64,000 nt of DNA. Source: an uncultured Treponema sp. GTDB lineage: Bacteria; Spirochaetota; Spirochaetia; Treponematales; Treponemataceae. How positions within the stretch are numbered: the first letter of the stretch is position 1; each line of letters starts with the position of its first letter. This document shows, piece by piece, positions 45,577 to 53,647 of this stretch. The position numbers were made by a program, and so were the translations under genes. The notes under the pieces were generated by a model that worked only from the letters and a program-made list of their open reading frames with translations, searched no databases and was not told the origin of the DNA. The DNA lies in contig NZ_CAMCEC010000004.1 in NCBI RefSeq assembly GCF_945873775.1, positions 62,001 through 126,000 on the forward strand. The letters are read 5' to 3'.

Positions 45577-46713
45577 CTACATTCCTCCCAAAAATCCCAT
45601 TATTATTCCGCCGATGACAAGCGAGCCTATTTGACCGGAAACATTCGCGCTTACGGCGTGCATGAGGATGAAATTCTGATTGTCCTCCTCAAGGGCGATT
45701 TTCTGGACGACGCGGCTTGCCATGGGAAACGCTGAGATTCCGCACGCGCCGATCATCGGGTTCAGCTTGTCGTCTTTTTTGCGGAAAAGGTTCAGGAATT
45801 TTGCGAACAGAATTCCGCAGACCGTGTCGCCTGCAAACGCAATCAGACCAAGCAGCATAATCAGAAGCGTCCGGACGGTAAGGAAATTCTGCGCCGTCAT
45901 GCTCGCGCCCACGCTAATTCCCAGAAGCAAAGTCACAATGTTTGAAAGCTCATTCTGTGCCGCCGCCGAAAGTTTTTCAAGGACACCGCACTCGCGGATT
46001 AAATTTCCGAACATCAGAAAACCGATTAAGGCCGCAGCGTCCGGAATCAGAATGCTTACCGCAATCGTAACCGCCACCGGGAAAACGACCATCACCCAAT
46101 GCGGAATGTTCTTGTTCTTCGCCAGAATCCTTGTCGTCCGCTCCTTTTTTGTTGTAAGAAGTTTGATTACAGGGGGCATGATAATCGGAACAAGGCTCAT
46201 GTACGAGTAGGCGACAACTGTAATCTGACCGAGAAGATTTTTTGCGAAGCGGCTTGCGACAACAATCGCAGTCGGACCGTCCGCAGCCCCGATAACACCG
46301 ATGCTCAGCGCTTCCTTTATGCTGAATCCGAATCCCCAGTAAGCGATCGCCGCCGCAATAAAAATTCCAAAATGCGCCACAATCCCGAAAATCAAAAGCC
46401 AAGGACGCTCAAGCAGCGGTCTAAAGTCAATCATCGCGCCCATGCCAACAAAAATCAGAAGCGGAAAAAGTTCCGTCATGATTCCGCAGTCAAAAAGAAT
46501 CTGAAGTGCGCCCGGATGTTCCGCCGTTCCAAGCACAATCGCCAGCGGAAGATTCACCAGAATCGCTCCGAAACCAATCGGCAGAAGCAGCATCGGCTCG
46601 TACTTTTTGTACACCGCAAGAAAAATCAGCAGTGCGCCCACTGCAATCATCGCGAAATTCTGCCAGGACATAGCCCCGATTCCGCTCGAAAAATAATCCA
46701 AAATCCGTTCCAT
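45577..46713 (-). CDS. oadB: Sodium-translocating decarboxylase beta-subunit-like membrane protein (orphan)
   Basis: A 378-residue polytopic protein with about nine to eleven membrane segments and the conserved cores LLIFVGMGAMIDF, GVIGAADGPTAIVV and GACGISAFPMASR of OadB/GcdB/MmdB. In complete complexes this subunit pumps Na+ as a biotin-bound carboxyl group is released. No alpha, gamma or biotin-carrier gene is nearby, so it may act alone or with subunits elsewhere. The ATG at 46713 has GGAGG; the leader contains a riboswitch. Confidence 0.9.
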   Translation of the reverse strand: MERILDYFSSGIGAMSWQNFAMIAVGALLIFLAVYKKYEPMLLLPIGFGAILVNLPLAIVLGTAEHPGALQILFDCGIMTELFPLLIFVGMGAMIDFRPLLERPWLLIFGIVAHFGIFIAAAIAYWGFGFSIKEALSIGVIGAADGPTAIVVASRFAKNLLGQITVVAYSYMSLVPIIMPPVIKLLTTKKERTTRILAKNKNIPHWVMVVFPVAVTIAVSILIPDAAALIGFLMFGNLIRECGVLEKLSAAAQNELSNIVTLLLGISVGASMTAQNFLTVRTLLIMLLGLIAFAGDTVCGILFAKFLNLFRKKDDKLNPMIGACGISAFPMASRVVQKIALEEDNQNFILMHAVSANVSGQIGSLVIGGIIMGFLGGM

Positions 46714-46747
46714 TTCAAAACCTCCGTATGAAAAAAATCCGCCGACG

Positions 46748-46895
46748 CAAAAAAAGACCTCTTGCCCGGTCACCCTGAAATTAACAGGATAATCAGGCAA
46801 AAGGTCTTGTTTCCCCGGCCGAGCCGAAGCCTAAGAACCAGACTCAAAGAGCCGGCTGTTGATTCTTAAGGAAGTAACTACTCCCCCTTTGCTTT
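46748..46895 (-). promoter_or_regulatory. yybP-ykoY (Mn2+) riboswitch with intrinsic terminator
   Basis: Minus strand: GCAAAGGGGGAGTAG near 46892-46878 and AACAAGACCTTTTGCC near 46811-46796 match the two conserved strands of the yybP-ykoY aptamer, which pair through CAAAGG/CCTTT to close P1. Stems between them fill the usual arms. The same CCTTTTGCC then forms a terminator with GGGCAAGAGGTC and T7 (46767-46748). Ligand-bound P1 would prevent termination, giving an ON switch upstream of oadB. Confidence 0.8.
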
Positions 46896-46899
46896 TTGC

Positions 46900-46929
46900 A
46901 GTATGCACGGAAAAGGGGAGCAGTGTCAA
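46900..46929 (-). promoter_or_regulatory. Promoter of the riboswitch-oadB transcript
   Basis: Minus strand TTGACA (46929-46924), 18-bp spacer, CATACT (46905-46900). The start site would be near 46893, exactly at the 5' edge of the aptamer. Confidence 0.65.
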
Positions 46930-46938
46930 GAGTGAAAT

Positions 46939-48825
46939 CTAAAATTTGAAGTCCGACATTTTTTCGCTTAATGATTTTACATTTGCGGAATTTTCCAGAA
47001 CGTGTTCCTTTGAATCCGCCAAAGTTTCAGTAACTTTTTGAACAGACTCATTTATGGAATTTACTTTTGTGTTTGTCTCTGAAGTTACTTTGTTCAAATT
47101 CTTCATTTCTACAGAAATCTGCTCGCCGCCTTTCAGCATTTCCGCCGCGCCGTCTTTTACGCTTGCAGTTGATTCTGTTAAGCGGCTGATTCCTTCAAGA
47201 ATCTGCTTGTTGCCTTCAGTCTGCTCTGCCATTGCATTGGAAATTATAAGCTCTTCATTCTGAACTTTTTTTATGAGAGAATAAATATTGTTGAACTGAG
47301 CAGAAACATCGTTTGCGTTTGTGGCAACCGAGTTGATTGATTCAGAAAGACTTCTAAGGTTATTTTCAATTGATTTTGCGCGCTCATTGCTCTGTTCTGC
47401 GAGTTTTCTGATTTCGTCTGCAACAACAGAGAATCCTTTGCCCGCATCGCCGGCATGGGCAGCTTCAATCGCGGCATTCATAGAAAGAAGGTTTGTCTGG
47501 CTTGCAATGTCCTGGATGACTTTGCTTGCGTCCATAAGCAATGTTGATTTTTCCAGAACTTCTTCGGAAAGCTCGCTTGCAATGTGGACTTTTTTCATTC
47601 CGGCTTCGGATGCGCTTTCAAGCTCCTGGACTGTGCCGTTGTTTTTCTTAAGGCTTGAAGTTACACCGTTTACGTTCGCAACCATCTGCTCGATCGCGGC
47701 CGACGACTGGTCAATTGCAGATGTCTGCTTTTCAATTTCATTGTTCAAATGGCGGATGTGCTTGATGATTTCTTCAACTGTCGCGCTCGTCTCTTCAACA
47801 GAAGCAACCTGATTTATCATTTCATTTTTTACAGAATTTGAAATGCTTTTTACGTTTGCAATTTCAGAAATCGACTGGTCAACGTGCTCCGAAACTTCAG
47901 ACGAAACAGACAGCGTGGAATTTACGTCCTTGCTGATTTCCTGAAAAATCGTTCTTATGATTCTGTACGCATTGTTCAAGTCGTTTATGATGATTCCAAA
48001 GTCATTTCTTGTAACAACTTGCGCACGTTTTATTGCGTAGTTTTTTTCAGCAAGTGCGCCCAAAATCTGCTTTTCCTGCTGAAGATTGTTCTTTATGTCG
48101 TAAGCTGTAACGGAAGTTGTAAGTCCGACTGAAATAAAGCTGAATACCGCCGCCGGGAATATAACTTTTAGAACGCCTGAAACAGAAGAGTCAGAAGCAA
48201 CGCTAGGAACTAAAAATGATGCCGTGATAATGAGGAAGCAGCCCAAAAGGTTTACAAGCGTCATCAGTATGATTCTTTCGCGGTTTGATGAAGTTACAAC
48301 GGATTTGTCAAACGGAAGCCAGTGCAAAAAGTGCTCGAAGCGGCTGTTAAAAACTGTGTAAAAACTTATTCCGTACAACAGCATAAAGCCTGTGCAGATA
48401 AGAATGATTGAAAGATACGGCGAGCTTCCTTCAAATGCGGCGAACTGCGTGTCTTTTAAATGAATTACAAAACAAGCAAGAAAAGGTATTACAATTCCTA
48501 AAACTAGGTTTATTGCAAAAAGCATTTTGCCGGAATATTTTAATAGAAGATTTATTTTTCTAATGCGTTCATCAGTTCCATCATAAGTTTCTATTTTTCC
48601 CCGAAGAAATCTGTAAAAACCAAACGGATACAAAGCGGCAATCACATAGGCAAGAATAGTGTAAGGTGAAAGCAAGATAGTGATAAATTCATCAATCGTA
48701 GCAATTCCTGTAATAAATAAATAAGCCGGAGCTAGCAAAAATGGTGAAAATGAAGATAAAAGCAACAGCAAAGGAAGCTTTACATAAAATAATTTTCTGT
48801 CAGTTTCTGAAAGTTTTTGTTCCAT
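46939..48825 (-). CDS. Methyl-accepting chemotaxis protein
   Basis: A 628-residue chemoreceptor. The N-terminal 260 residues hold about six membrane segments rather than the usual two with a periplasmic sensor, so sensing is probably within the membrane or cytoplasm. A linker coiled coil leads to the signalling tip [19 protein letters not shown] and [18 protein letters not shown] (about 430-470), which contacts CheA/CheW. It ends without a CheR-binding pentapeptide (KMSDFKF). Confidence 0.92.
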   Translation of the reverse strand: MEQKLSETDRKLFYVKLPLLLLLSSFSPFLLAPAYLFITGIATIDEFITILLSPYTILAYVIAALYPFGFYRFLRGKIETYDGTDERIRKINLLLKYSGKMLFAINLVLGIVIPFLACFVIHLKDTQFAAFEGSSPYLSIILICTGFMLLYGISFYTVFNSRFEHFLHWLPFDKSVVTSSNRERIILMTLVNLLGCFLIITASFLVPSVASDSSVSGVLKVIFPAAVFSFISVGLTTSVTAYDIKNNLQQEKQILGALAEKNYAIKRAQVVTRNDFGIIINDLNNAYRIIRTIFQEISKDVNSTLSVSSEVSEHVDQSISEIANVKSISNSVKNEMINQVASVEETSATVEEIIKHIRHLNNEIEKQTSAIDQSSAAIEQMVANVNGVTSSLKKNNGTVQELESASEAGMKKVHIASELSEEVLEKSTLLMDASKVIQDIASQTNLLSMNAAIEAAHAGDAGKGFSVVADEIRKLAEQSNERAKSIENNLRSLSESINSVATNANDVSAQFNNIYSLIKKVQNEELIISNAMAEQTEGNKQILEGISRLTESTASVKDGAAEMLKGGEQISVEMKNLNKVTSETNTKVNSINESVQKVTETLADSKEHVLENSANVKSLSEKMSDFKF

Positions 48826-48845
48826 AAAAAATAATCCTCATAAAC

Positions 48846-48874
48846 AGTATATTTTTATAATTATTCTGTATCAA
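48846..48874 (-). promoter_or_regulatory. Promoter of the chemoreceptor gene
   Basis: Minus strand TTGATA (48874-48869), 17-bp spacer, TATACT (48851-48846), about 15 bases before a GAGGAT site. Confidence 0.55.
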
Positions 48875-48939
48875 GTAAATTTTAATTTTTTTACAGAAAA
48901 TAAATATCAAATTAACAATGCGAAAAATTTTACACATCG

Positions 48940-49056
48940 CCCAACGAACTTTCAGCTCATGCGGAAATTTTTATGACTTCCCCAACGCATTTTTTTGGCT
49001 ATGAAATAATTTCGCGCGGCAAACTGGCGTGATTTCTTCAAATGGAGCGTCTTTCC
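48940..49056. repeat. Degenerate 41-bp tandem repeat
   Basis: CCAACG recurs exactly 41 bp apart (48941 and 48982), and the third unit contains ACTGGCGTGATTTCTTCAAA, nearly identical to a unit of the 54395-54665 array. Palindromes are eroded here. Apart from this, the 48826-49157 gap holds only two promoters. Confidence 0.5.
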
Positions 49057-49081
49057 GCCGGAATTTTACTAAAAATCATTC

Positions 49082-49136
49082 TTGACAACCGAAATTGAGT
49101 TTATTATATTCTTTATTAGTTACATTGTGTAACTAA
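49082..49136 (+). promoter_or_regulatory. Promoter with palindromic operator, copy 1
   Basis: TTGACA (49082-49087), 17-bp spacer, TATATT (49105-49110), then TTAGTTAC (49116-49123) and GTAACTAA (49129-49136) as perfect 8-bp inverted arms around five bases, on the transcription start. The same arrangement with 51 of about 55 bases alike is found at 51752-51806. Confidence 0.85.
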
Positions 49137-49157
49137 TTTTGCATAACGGGGCGTTTT

Positions 49158-49736
49158 ATGAAAAAACTGATTTCACTTTTGATTGCACTTTTTGCTTCTG
49201 CCTGCATTTTTGCGCAGTCCCAAGTGCAGAAAATGAGCGTTGAATTCGGCGGAAAGTCCTACGAGCTGAATCTTGCTTCAAACAAAACTGCCGAAACTTT
49301 CACAAAAGCCGTGATCGGAAAAAGCCTTTCAATGACAAAATACGGCGGCTTTGAGTTTTACAGCTACACCGCGCTTGACTACGGCAAAAGCGACGCGACA
49401 ACTTCCGTTTACAAGACGGGGCGCGTCTACTACAACTTGAATTTTCAGGCGGTTTCCGTTGCTTACGATGACCACAGCATCGGTTTCGCAAAGGCCGTTG
49501 AAATCGGAGAATTTGCGGATAAATCAGCCTGCGACACTCTGAAAAATCTTTCCAACGGAAGCGTTTTTTCTTTCAAAAAGTCTGAATCTGTTGCGGCGGC
49601 TTCTGTAAAATCTCTTTCTGATTCAAAAAAGCTCGTCGTTTTCTATAGCCTTACCGAAACAACCGCAAAACTTGCGAATCGGATTGCAAAAGAGAGCGGC
49701 GCGGTCACACAAAGCAAAGCCTTGAAAATCCAGTGA
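49158..49736 (+). CDS. Exported cyclophilin-like protein ending in a truncated flavodoxin
   Basis: A 192-residue protein: signal peptide (1-19, CIFAQ), a cyclophilin-like beta domain (about 25-140; FGGKSYELNL, YYNLNFQAVSVAY, NGSVFSF), then KKLVVFYSLTETTAKLANRI, the first strand, loop and helix of a flavodoxin. The flavodoxin stops after about 30 residues and the next bases read as an aldo/keto reductase end in another frame. A deletion probably joined two genes. Confidence 0.75.
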   Translation: MKKLISLLIALFASACIFAQSQVQKMSVEFGGKSYELNLASNKTAETFTKAVIGKSLSMTKYGGFEFYSYTALDYGKSDATTSVYKTGRVYYNLNFQAVSVAYDDHSIGFAKAVEIGEFADKSACDTLKNLSNGSVFSFKKSESVAAASVKSLSDSKKLVVFYSLTETTAKLANRIAKESGAVTQSKALKIQ

Positions 49737-49942
49737 TTAAAAAAATCGCCGCCACCCATAAAAAAACTTCCGCACAGGTGATTGTCCGCTGGCACATTCA
49801 AAGCGGATTTATCGCGATTCCCGGCAGCTCCAATCCAAAACACATTGTGGAAAACTACGATGTGTGGGATTTTTCTCTGACCGATGAAGAGATGGCGGCG
49901 ATTGCAAAACTGAACACCGGGAAAAGGTATGAGAATTGGTGA
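49700..49942 (+). pseudogene. C-terminal remnant of an aldo/keto reductase
   Basis: The frame reads RGHTKQSLENPVIKKIA, SAQVIVRWHIQSGF, IPGSSNPKHIVENYD, LTDEEMAAIAKLNTGKRY, the last about 80 residues of an AKR with its NADPH-binding SNP segment. The first 200 residues including the catalytic Tyr are absent. It overlaps the end of the flavodoxin remnant in a different frame. Confidence 0.85.
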
Positions 49943-49975
49943 GAATCGTTTTTTTCACAAACCGTTCTTTGTAAA

Positions 49976-50245
49976 CTATCTTAAATTCTCAATCGCTTTT
50001 TCAAGCAGGCGGATGGTTTCGGTGTTGTCGGCTCGAAATTTCTCATCGCGGCCGGTCACCAAAAATTCAACAGTTGTTCCGAGCGCGCGAGAAATTCGCA
50101 CTGCCTGAACTGCATTCGGAAGCCGGTCGCGGTTAATCCAGGACTGGAGCGTGTTGTAGCTTTCGCTGATTTCTGCGGCAAGCTCTTTCTGTGAGATTCC
50201 CCTGTATTCAAGTTCGCTTTTTACATTGCTCCAAAAGTCTAACAT
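49976..50245 (-). CDS. XRE-family HTH regulator
   Basis: An 89-residue protein, helix-turn-helix at about 14-45 (ISQKELAAEISESYNTLQSWINRD) of the phage CI type, with a helical C-terminus (LVTGRDEKF, IRLLEKAIENL). The start is ATG 50245, or GTG 50263 upstream; neither has a clear Shine-Dalgarno site. It is divergent from the acyltransferase gene, with two similar 17-bp sites in the shared region, so it probably controls both. Confidence 0.85.
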   Translation of the reverse strand: MLDFWSNVKSELEYRGISQKELAAEISESYNTLQSWINRDRLPNAVQAVRISRALGTTVEFLVTGRDEKFRADNTETIRLLEKAIENLR

Positions 50246-50259
50246 CAGTTTAAAAAGTA

Positions 50260-50338
50260 GCACAAATGTACAAATTGTAGGTTGATTTAAATACGAATGT
50301 CATTTATTCTGTCTGTTGATAGTACAAACGTACCAATT
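50260..50338. promoter_or_regulatory. Pair of 17-bp sites in the divergent XRE/acyltransferase region
   Basis: GCACAAATGTACAAATT (50260-50276) and GTACAAACGTACCAATT (50322-50338) differ at three positions and lie 62 bp apart. Each has GTAC-type inverted ends around an AAA core. One overlaps each gene start region, as expected for operators of the XRE regulator. Confidence 0.6.
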
Positions 50339-50351
50339 AAGGATACTAAAA

Positions 50352-51521
50352 ATGACAAAAGGAACTGTATTTTCAGAAAAAAATCAGGACATTTCAGAAA
50401 CCAAACCTTCCGCACTTATCGACGGCGGGACTTCCGGCAGAATAACTTCGCTTCGTTACATTCTGAGCGTGCTGGTGGTCTTTATTCACAACAATTTTAC
50501 GGCGGAAAAACTTGCCGATTCTCTGGCGGAAGGAAACAGAATTCCTGTTTTTGTGCAGAGCGTGGCAGGGGAATGGATTCAGTTTGTGATTTCATCCGGG
50601 TTTGGAAGCTGCGCCGTTCCGCTTTTTTTCATGTTCAGCGCATATCTGTTTTTCAAAAAAGACACGCCATATAAAACCATGCTTAAGAAAAAGGCGAAAG
50701 GTCTGCTGCTTCCGTATTTTGTGTGGATTGCCCTGAACATTGCGCTTGTAACGTTCGGAAAACTTTTTGCGGCAAGACTGAATCTTTCGCTTCTTGGGAA
50801 TCCGGAGAAAATTCCTGTTTTGACCTGGGGCGTTCTAGACTGGCTCAAGGCGTTCAGCGGATTCGGCTTTGACAAATACAATCATCCTTATGTCGGGCAG
50901 TTTTGGTTTGTTCGCGACCTTCTGATTCTCTTTCTGATTTCGCCGGTTCTGCGCATTGTATATAGAAGATTTCCGAAAACTTCGCTGATTTTCTGCGTGT
51001 TCGTCTATATTTCGGGCGTTACGCCGCAATGCTTTGAGTCGGACAGGGCGGCTCTTCTTTTCTTTACGCTCGGATATTTCTGGGCGGAGCGGGATTTTTC
51101 GCCGTTCGCCTTTGCCGACTCTTTCCGCTGGACGGAGCTTTTGGCGATGTTTGCGTTCTCCTCTCTCGGCTGCAACCTGATTTTCAAGGGAAATTCCGTC
51201 TGTTCCGCACTTATGGTTCTGTTTTCCGCCCTGATTTTCCTGAAACTTTCCGGCTTAATTTCCAGAAACAAGAAGATTTTTGACTTTGCCGAAAAAATTT
51301 CACCGTTCTCATTCTTCCTGTTTGCGGTTCACATGCCGTTCCTTCTTGCCTGCGTCCAGAATCTATGGCTTCGTTTTTTGCCGATGAAAAATCCCGCGTT
51401 CTGTCAGCTTGAATATTTTGGGGCAAACATTGTGATTGTCGCGCTCGGAACTTTCGCAGGATTTATTTTGAGAAAAATCTGCCCTCCGCTGTTCAGTATC
51501 TTGAACGGAGGAAGAGGGTAA
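50352..51521 (+). CDS. Membrane acyltransferase (acyltransferase 3 family)
   Basis: A 389-residue protein with about ten membrane segments. N-terminal LRYILSVLVVFIHNNF holds the conserved His of the family (about residue 45), and GQFWFVRDLLILFLISP matches the central signature. It O-acylates surface sugars or lipids. The ATG at 50352 follows AAGGATA. Regulated most likely by the divergent XRE protein. Confidence 0.88.
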   Translation: MTKGTVFSEKNQDISETKPSALIDGGTSGRITSLRYILSVLVVFIHNNFTAEKLADSLAEGNRIPVFVQSVAGEWIQFVISSGFGSCAVPLFFMFSAYLFFKKDTPYKTMLKKKAKGLLLPYFVWIALNIALVTFGKLFAARLNLSLLGNPEKIPVLTWGVLDWLKAFSGFGFDKYNHPYVGQFWFVRDLLILFLISPVLRIVYRRFPKTSLIFCVFVYISGVTPQCFESDRAALLFFTLGYFWAERDFSPFAFADSFRWTELLAMFAFSSLGCNLIFKGNSVCSALMVLFSALIFLKLSGLISRNKKIFDFAEKISPFSFFLFAVHMPFLLACVQNLWLRFLPMKNPAFCQLEYFGANIVIVALGTFAGFILRKICPPLFSILNGGRG

Positions 51522-51631
51522 AGAGTGTGAGGAAGAACCCCATGTGTTAAATTCAGCCTTCTTTGAGATGAATAAAGTCAGAAGGTCATGTACGTTCGCG
51601 GTTAACTGATTTCAACTTTCCATCAAAAATA

Positions 51632-51743
51632 TTACCATTCATTTTGTTCTATTCTCCTGCACTTTTGAACCGCCTGCAACATTTTTTCGCTGATTGTTCC
51701 GAAGAATTTATCTATGATTTTGATTCTTATTGTTGGAATTTCT
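51632..51743 (-). pseudogene. Short coding remnant, possibly the end of a MazF-like toxin
   Basis: A minus-strand open frame reads IPTIRIKIIDKFFGTISEKML then QAVQKCRRIEQNEW and a stop, resembling the end of MazF/PemK proteins (IRTIDK..GTISEKM). No N-terminal part is present; upstream lies the shared promoter. Composition alone cannot exclude chance. The rest of the 51522-51848 gap holds only that promoter. Confidence 0.25.
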
Positions 51744-51751
51744 GTATTGTC

Positions 51752-51806
51752 TTGACAACTGAAATTAAGTTTATTATATTCTTTGTTAGTTACGCTATGT
51801 AACTAA
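51752..51806 (+). promoter_or_regulatory. Promoter with palindromic operator, copy 2
   Basis: TTGACA (51752-51757), 17-bp spacer, TATATT (51775-51780), operator arms TTAGTTAC (51786-51793) and GTAACTAA (51799-51806). Geometry is identical to 49082-49136; only the five-base centre and three other positions differ. Confidence 0.85.
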
Positions 51807-51848
51807 TTTTCTTGAGGTATAAAACTTTTTCAGGAGCGTATAAAAACT

Positions 51849-52280
51849 ATGACAAAAGAAGAATTTTCTAAAATCGATAGGTTTGGAGTTGGTGCGCCGA
51901 ATGACGCGTTTGCGAAGTATTTTATCGGGCAGTCGTTTTTGAAGCCGCTCACGGACGCGAAGAAGGACGAGATTCCGATTTTCAATGTTACGTTTGAGCC
52001 GGGCTGCCGCAACAACTGGCACGTTCATCATGCGGAAAAGGGCGGCGGTCAGGTTTTGATTTGCACGGCTGGAAGCGGGTGGTATCAGGAATGGGGAAAA
52101 GAGGCGGTTTCGATGGAAGCCGGAAGCGTTGTTGTGATTCCTGCGAACGTCAAGCACTGGCACGGCGCGAAAAAGAACAGCTGGTTCAGCCACATCACAT
52201 TTGAACCTGCGGGCGAAGGAACTTCCAACGAATGGCTTGAACCTGTGAGCGACGAGGAATACGGAAAACTTGGGGAATAA
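51849..52280 (+). CDS. Cupin-domain protein
   Basis: A 143-residue cytoplasmic cupin. Motif 1 is WHVHHAEKGGGQVLI (about 57-71) and motif 2 is IPANVKHWHGA, giving three or four metal-binding histidines. The tail EWLEPVSDEEYGKLG matches the end of the exported cupin at 56713-57234, so the two are paralogues. The gene follows the shared operator promoter, with GGAG and a longish spacing before the ATG. Substrate unknown. Confidence 0.88.
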   Translation: MTKEEFSKIDRFGVGAPNDAFAKYFIGQSFLKPLTDAKKDEIPIFNVTFEPGCRNNWHVHHAEKGGGQVLICTAGSGWYQEWGKEAVSMEAGSVVVIPANVKHWHGAKKNSWFSHITFEPAGEGTSNEWLEPVSDEEYGKLGE

Positions 52281-52346
52281 AATCAATTGACAATTTGCGT
52301 TTTGTGAGCCATAAATTAACCGATTTTAATTTTTATGGGAGTAAAA

Positions 52347-52808
52347 ATGCAGATTGTTGAATACGACCCGAAATATAAAAGCGAATTTGTGCGGCTGAAC
52401 ACTGAATGGCTTGAAAAACTTTACTACATCGAATCCTACGACCAGTATGCGATGGATCATGTTGAAGAGCTTATCGAAAAAGGCTCTATGGTTTATTTTG
52501 CTGTTGAGGACGAAAAAGTCCTTGCAACCTGCATGATTGAGCCGCTCGGAGACGATGTCTGGGAAGTCTGCAAACTGGCGGCGGCTGGTCAATACACGGG
52601 AACTGGAGCCGGTTCTGCGGTGCTGAAAGCCTGCATGGATTACGCAATTTCTCACGGCGCAAAAAAGCTGTGCCTTATTACAATTTCCGGGCTGAAACCT
52701 GCGATTCATCTTTACAAAAAATTCGGATTTGTTGAAATTCCGTACAGGAAAGACGTCTGGCATTCAGAAAAAGCCGATGTTGAGATGGAATATATTGTAA
52801 AAAAATAA
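52347..52808 (+). CDS. GNAT-family N-acetyltransferase
   Basis: A 153-residue protein. Motif A is CKLAAAGQYTGTGAGSAVLK (about 76-95), followed by GLKPAIHLYKKFGF. The ATG at 52347 has ATGGGAG six bases upstream; a start four codons earlier would place that site inside the gene. It follows the cupin gene by 66 bp and may share its operator-controlled transcript. Confidence 0.87.
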   Translation: MQIVEYDPKYKSEFVRLNTEWLEKLYYIESYDQYAMDHVEELIEKGSMVYFAVEDEKVLATCMIEPLGDDVWEVCKLAAAGQYTGTGAGSAVLKACMDYAISHGAKKLCLITISGLKPAIHLYKKFGFVEIPYRKDVWHSEKADVEMEYIVKK

Positions 52809-52878
52809 ATTTGTGATTTTGCGTGATGTTTGTTTTTGAAATATCAATATTAAACAATCATAAAACCTGAAAAATCAA

Positions 52879-53454
52879 ATGGAAGCAAAAAATATTTTGG
52901 ACATCAGAACCCGCGCTGAATTCCGCAAATGGCTTTTGGAAAATCACGGCACGGAAAGCGAATGTTGGATTGTCGCGAAAAAAGGAAAAAATCCTCCTGA
53001 GGGCTGCGTCTGGTATCTGGACGCGGTTGAAGAGGCACTTTGCTTCGGCTGGATTGACACGACCCACAAAAATATCGGCGGCGTTGATATGCAGCGGTTC
53101 ACGCCAAGAAGCGCGAGAAGTCCGTGGTCGGAGCTGAACAAGGAGCGTTGCCGCCGTCTTGAAAAGCTCGGTCTTATGACGGATTTCGGGCGCGCGGTTT
53201 TGCCGGACATGAGCGAAAGCGGATTTGTGATTGATTCTGAAATCGCAAAGGCTTTTTCGGAAAATCCTGACGCATGGAGAAATTTCTGCGGATTTCCGGC
53301 CTTGTATCAGCGTGTAAGAATCGATTCAATTCAGCGCGACAAGAAAAAAGACCGCAAGGTTTTTGAAATGCGGCTTGAAAAGCTGATTTTGAACTCGCAG
53401 AACGGAAAAATGTTCGGCGACTGGAACGATTACGGCAGACTGCTGGAATATTGA
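52879..53454 (+). CDS. YdeI/OmpD-associated family protein
   Basis: A 191-residue protein with the family blocks RAEFRKWLLENHGTESECW, DAVEEALCFGWIDTTHKN and RFTPRSARSPWSELNKER. The family is widespread, cytoplasmic and without settled biochemical role, despite its name. Same direction as the cupin and GNAT genes. Confidence 0.85.
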   Translation: MEAKNILDIRTRAEFRKWLLENHGTESECWIVAKKGKNPPEGCVWYLDAVEEALCFGWIDTTHKNIGGVDMQRFTPRSARSPWSELNKERCRRLEKLGLMTDFGRAVLPDMSESGFVIDSEIAKAFSENPDAWRNFCGFPALYQRVRIDSIQRDKKKDRKVFEMRLEKLILNSQNGKMFGDWNDYGRLLEY

Positions 53455-53620
53455 AATCTCGCGTTAGGGATTGGAAGGGTGAGAGCATTTTGAAAAAATG
53501 CGCGAAAACAAACGCTTGCGTTTGGTCGGAGGCGAAAGCCGTAGCCCTGAAAAGCCCGACGGTCGCGGCGGTTGAGTTTATCGAAACCAAAGCGGCCGGA
53601 ACGCCCAAAATATTAGATAG
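53455..53620. other. GC-rich intergenic element with several hairpins
   Basis: It begins right after the YdeI stop and is clearly richer in G+C than its surroundings. Hairpins: GCATTTT / AAAATGC (53485-53501), CAAACGC-TT-GCGTTTG (53509-53524) and GGC-GAAA-GCC with a GNRA loop (53531-53540), then CCCGACGG and further GC text. A 60-codon frame crosses it but has no ribosome site and no protein-like pattern. It may be a structured RNA or a dispersed repeat. Confidence 0.5.
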
Positions 53621-53647
53621 AAGAAAATTTTGATTTTAGGAGAAAAT

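Noticed and set aside
46748..46895. Sodium riboswitch (DUF1646 class) in front of oadB
   Set aside because: Attractive given the target, but the conserved strands match yybP-ykoY; I cannot identify DUF1646 features.
53451..53633. A 60-codon gene over the GC-rich element
   Set aside because: It starts inside the previous gene without a ribosome site, and hairpins explain the composition better.
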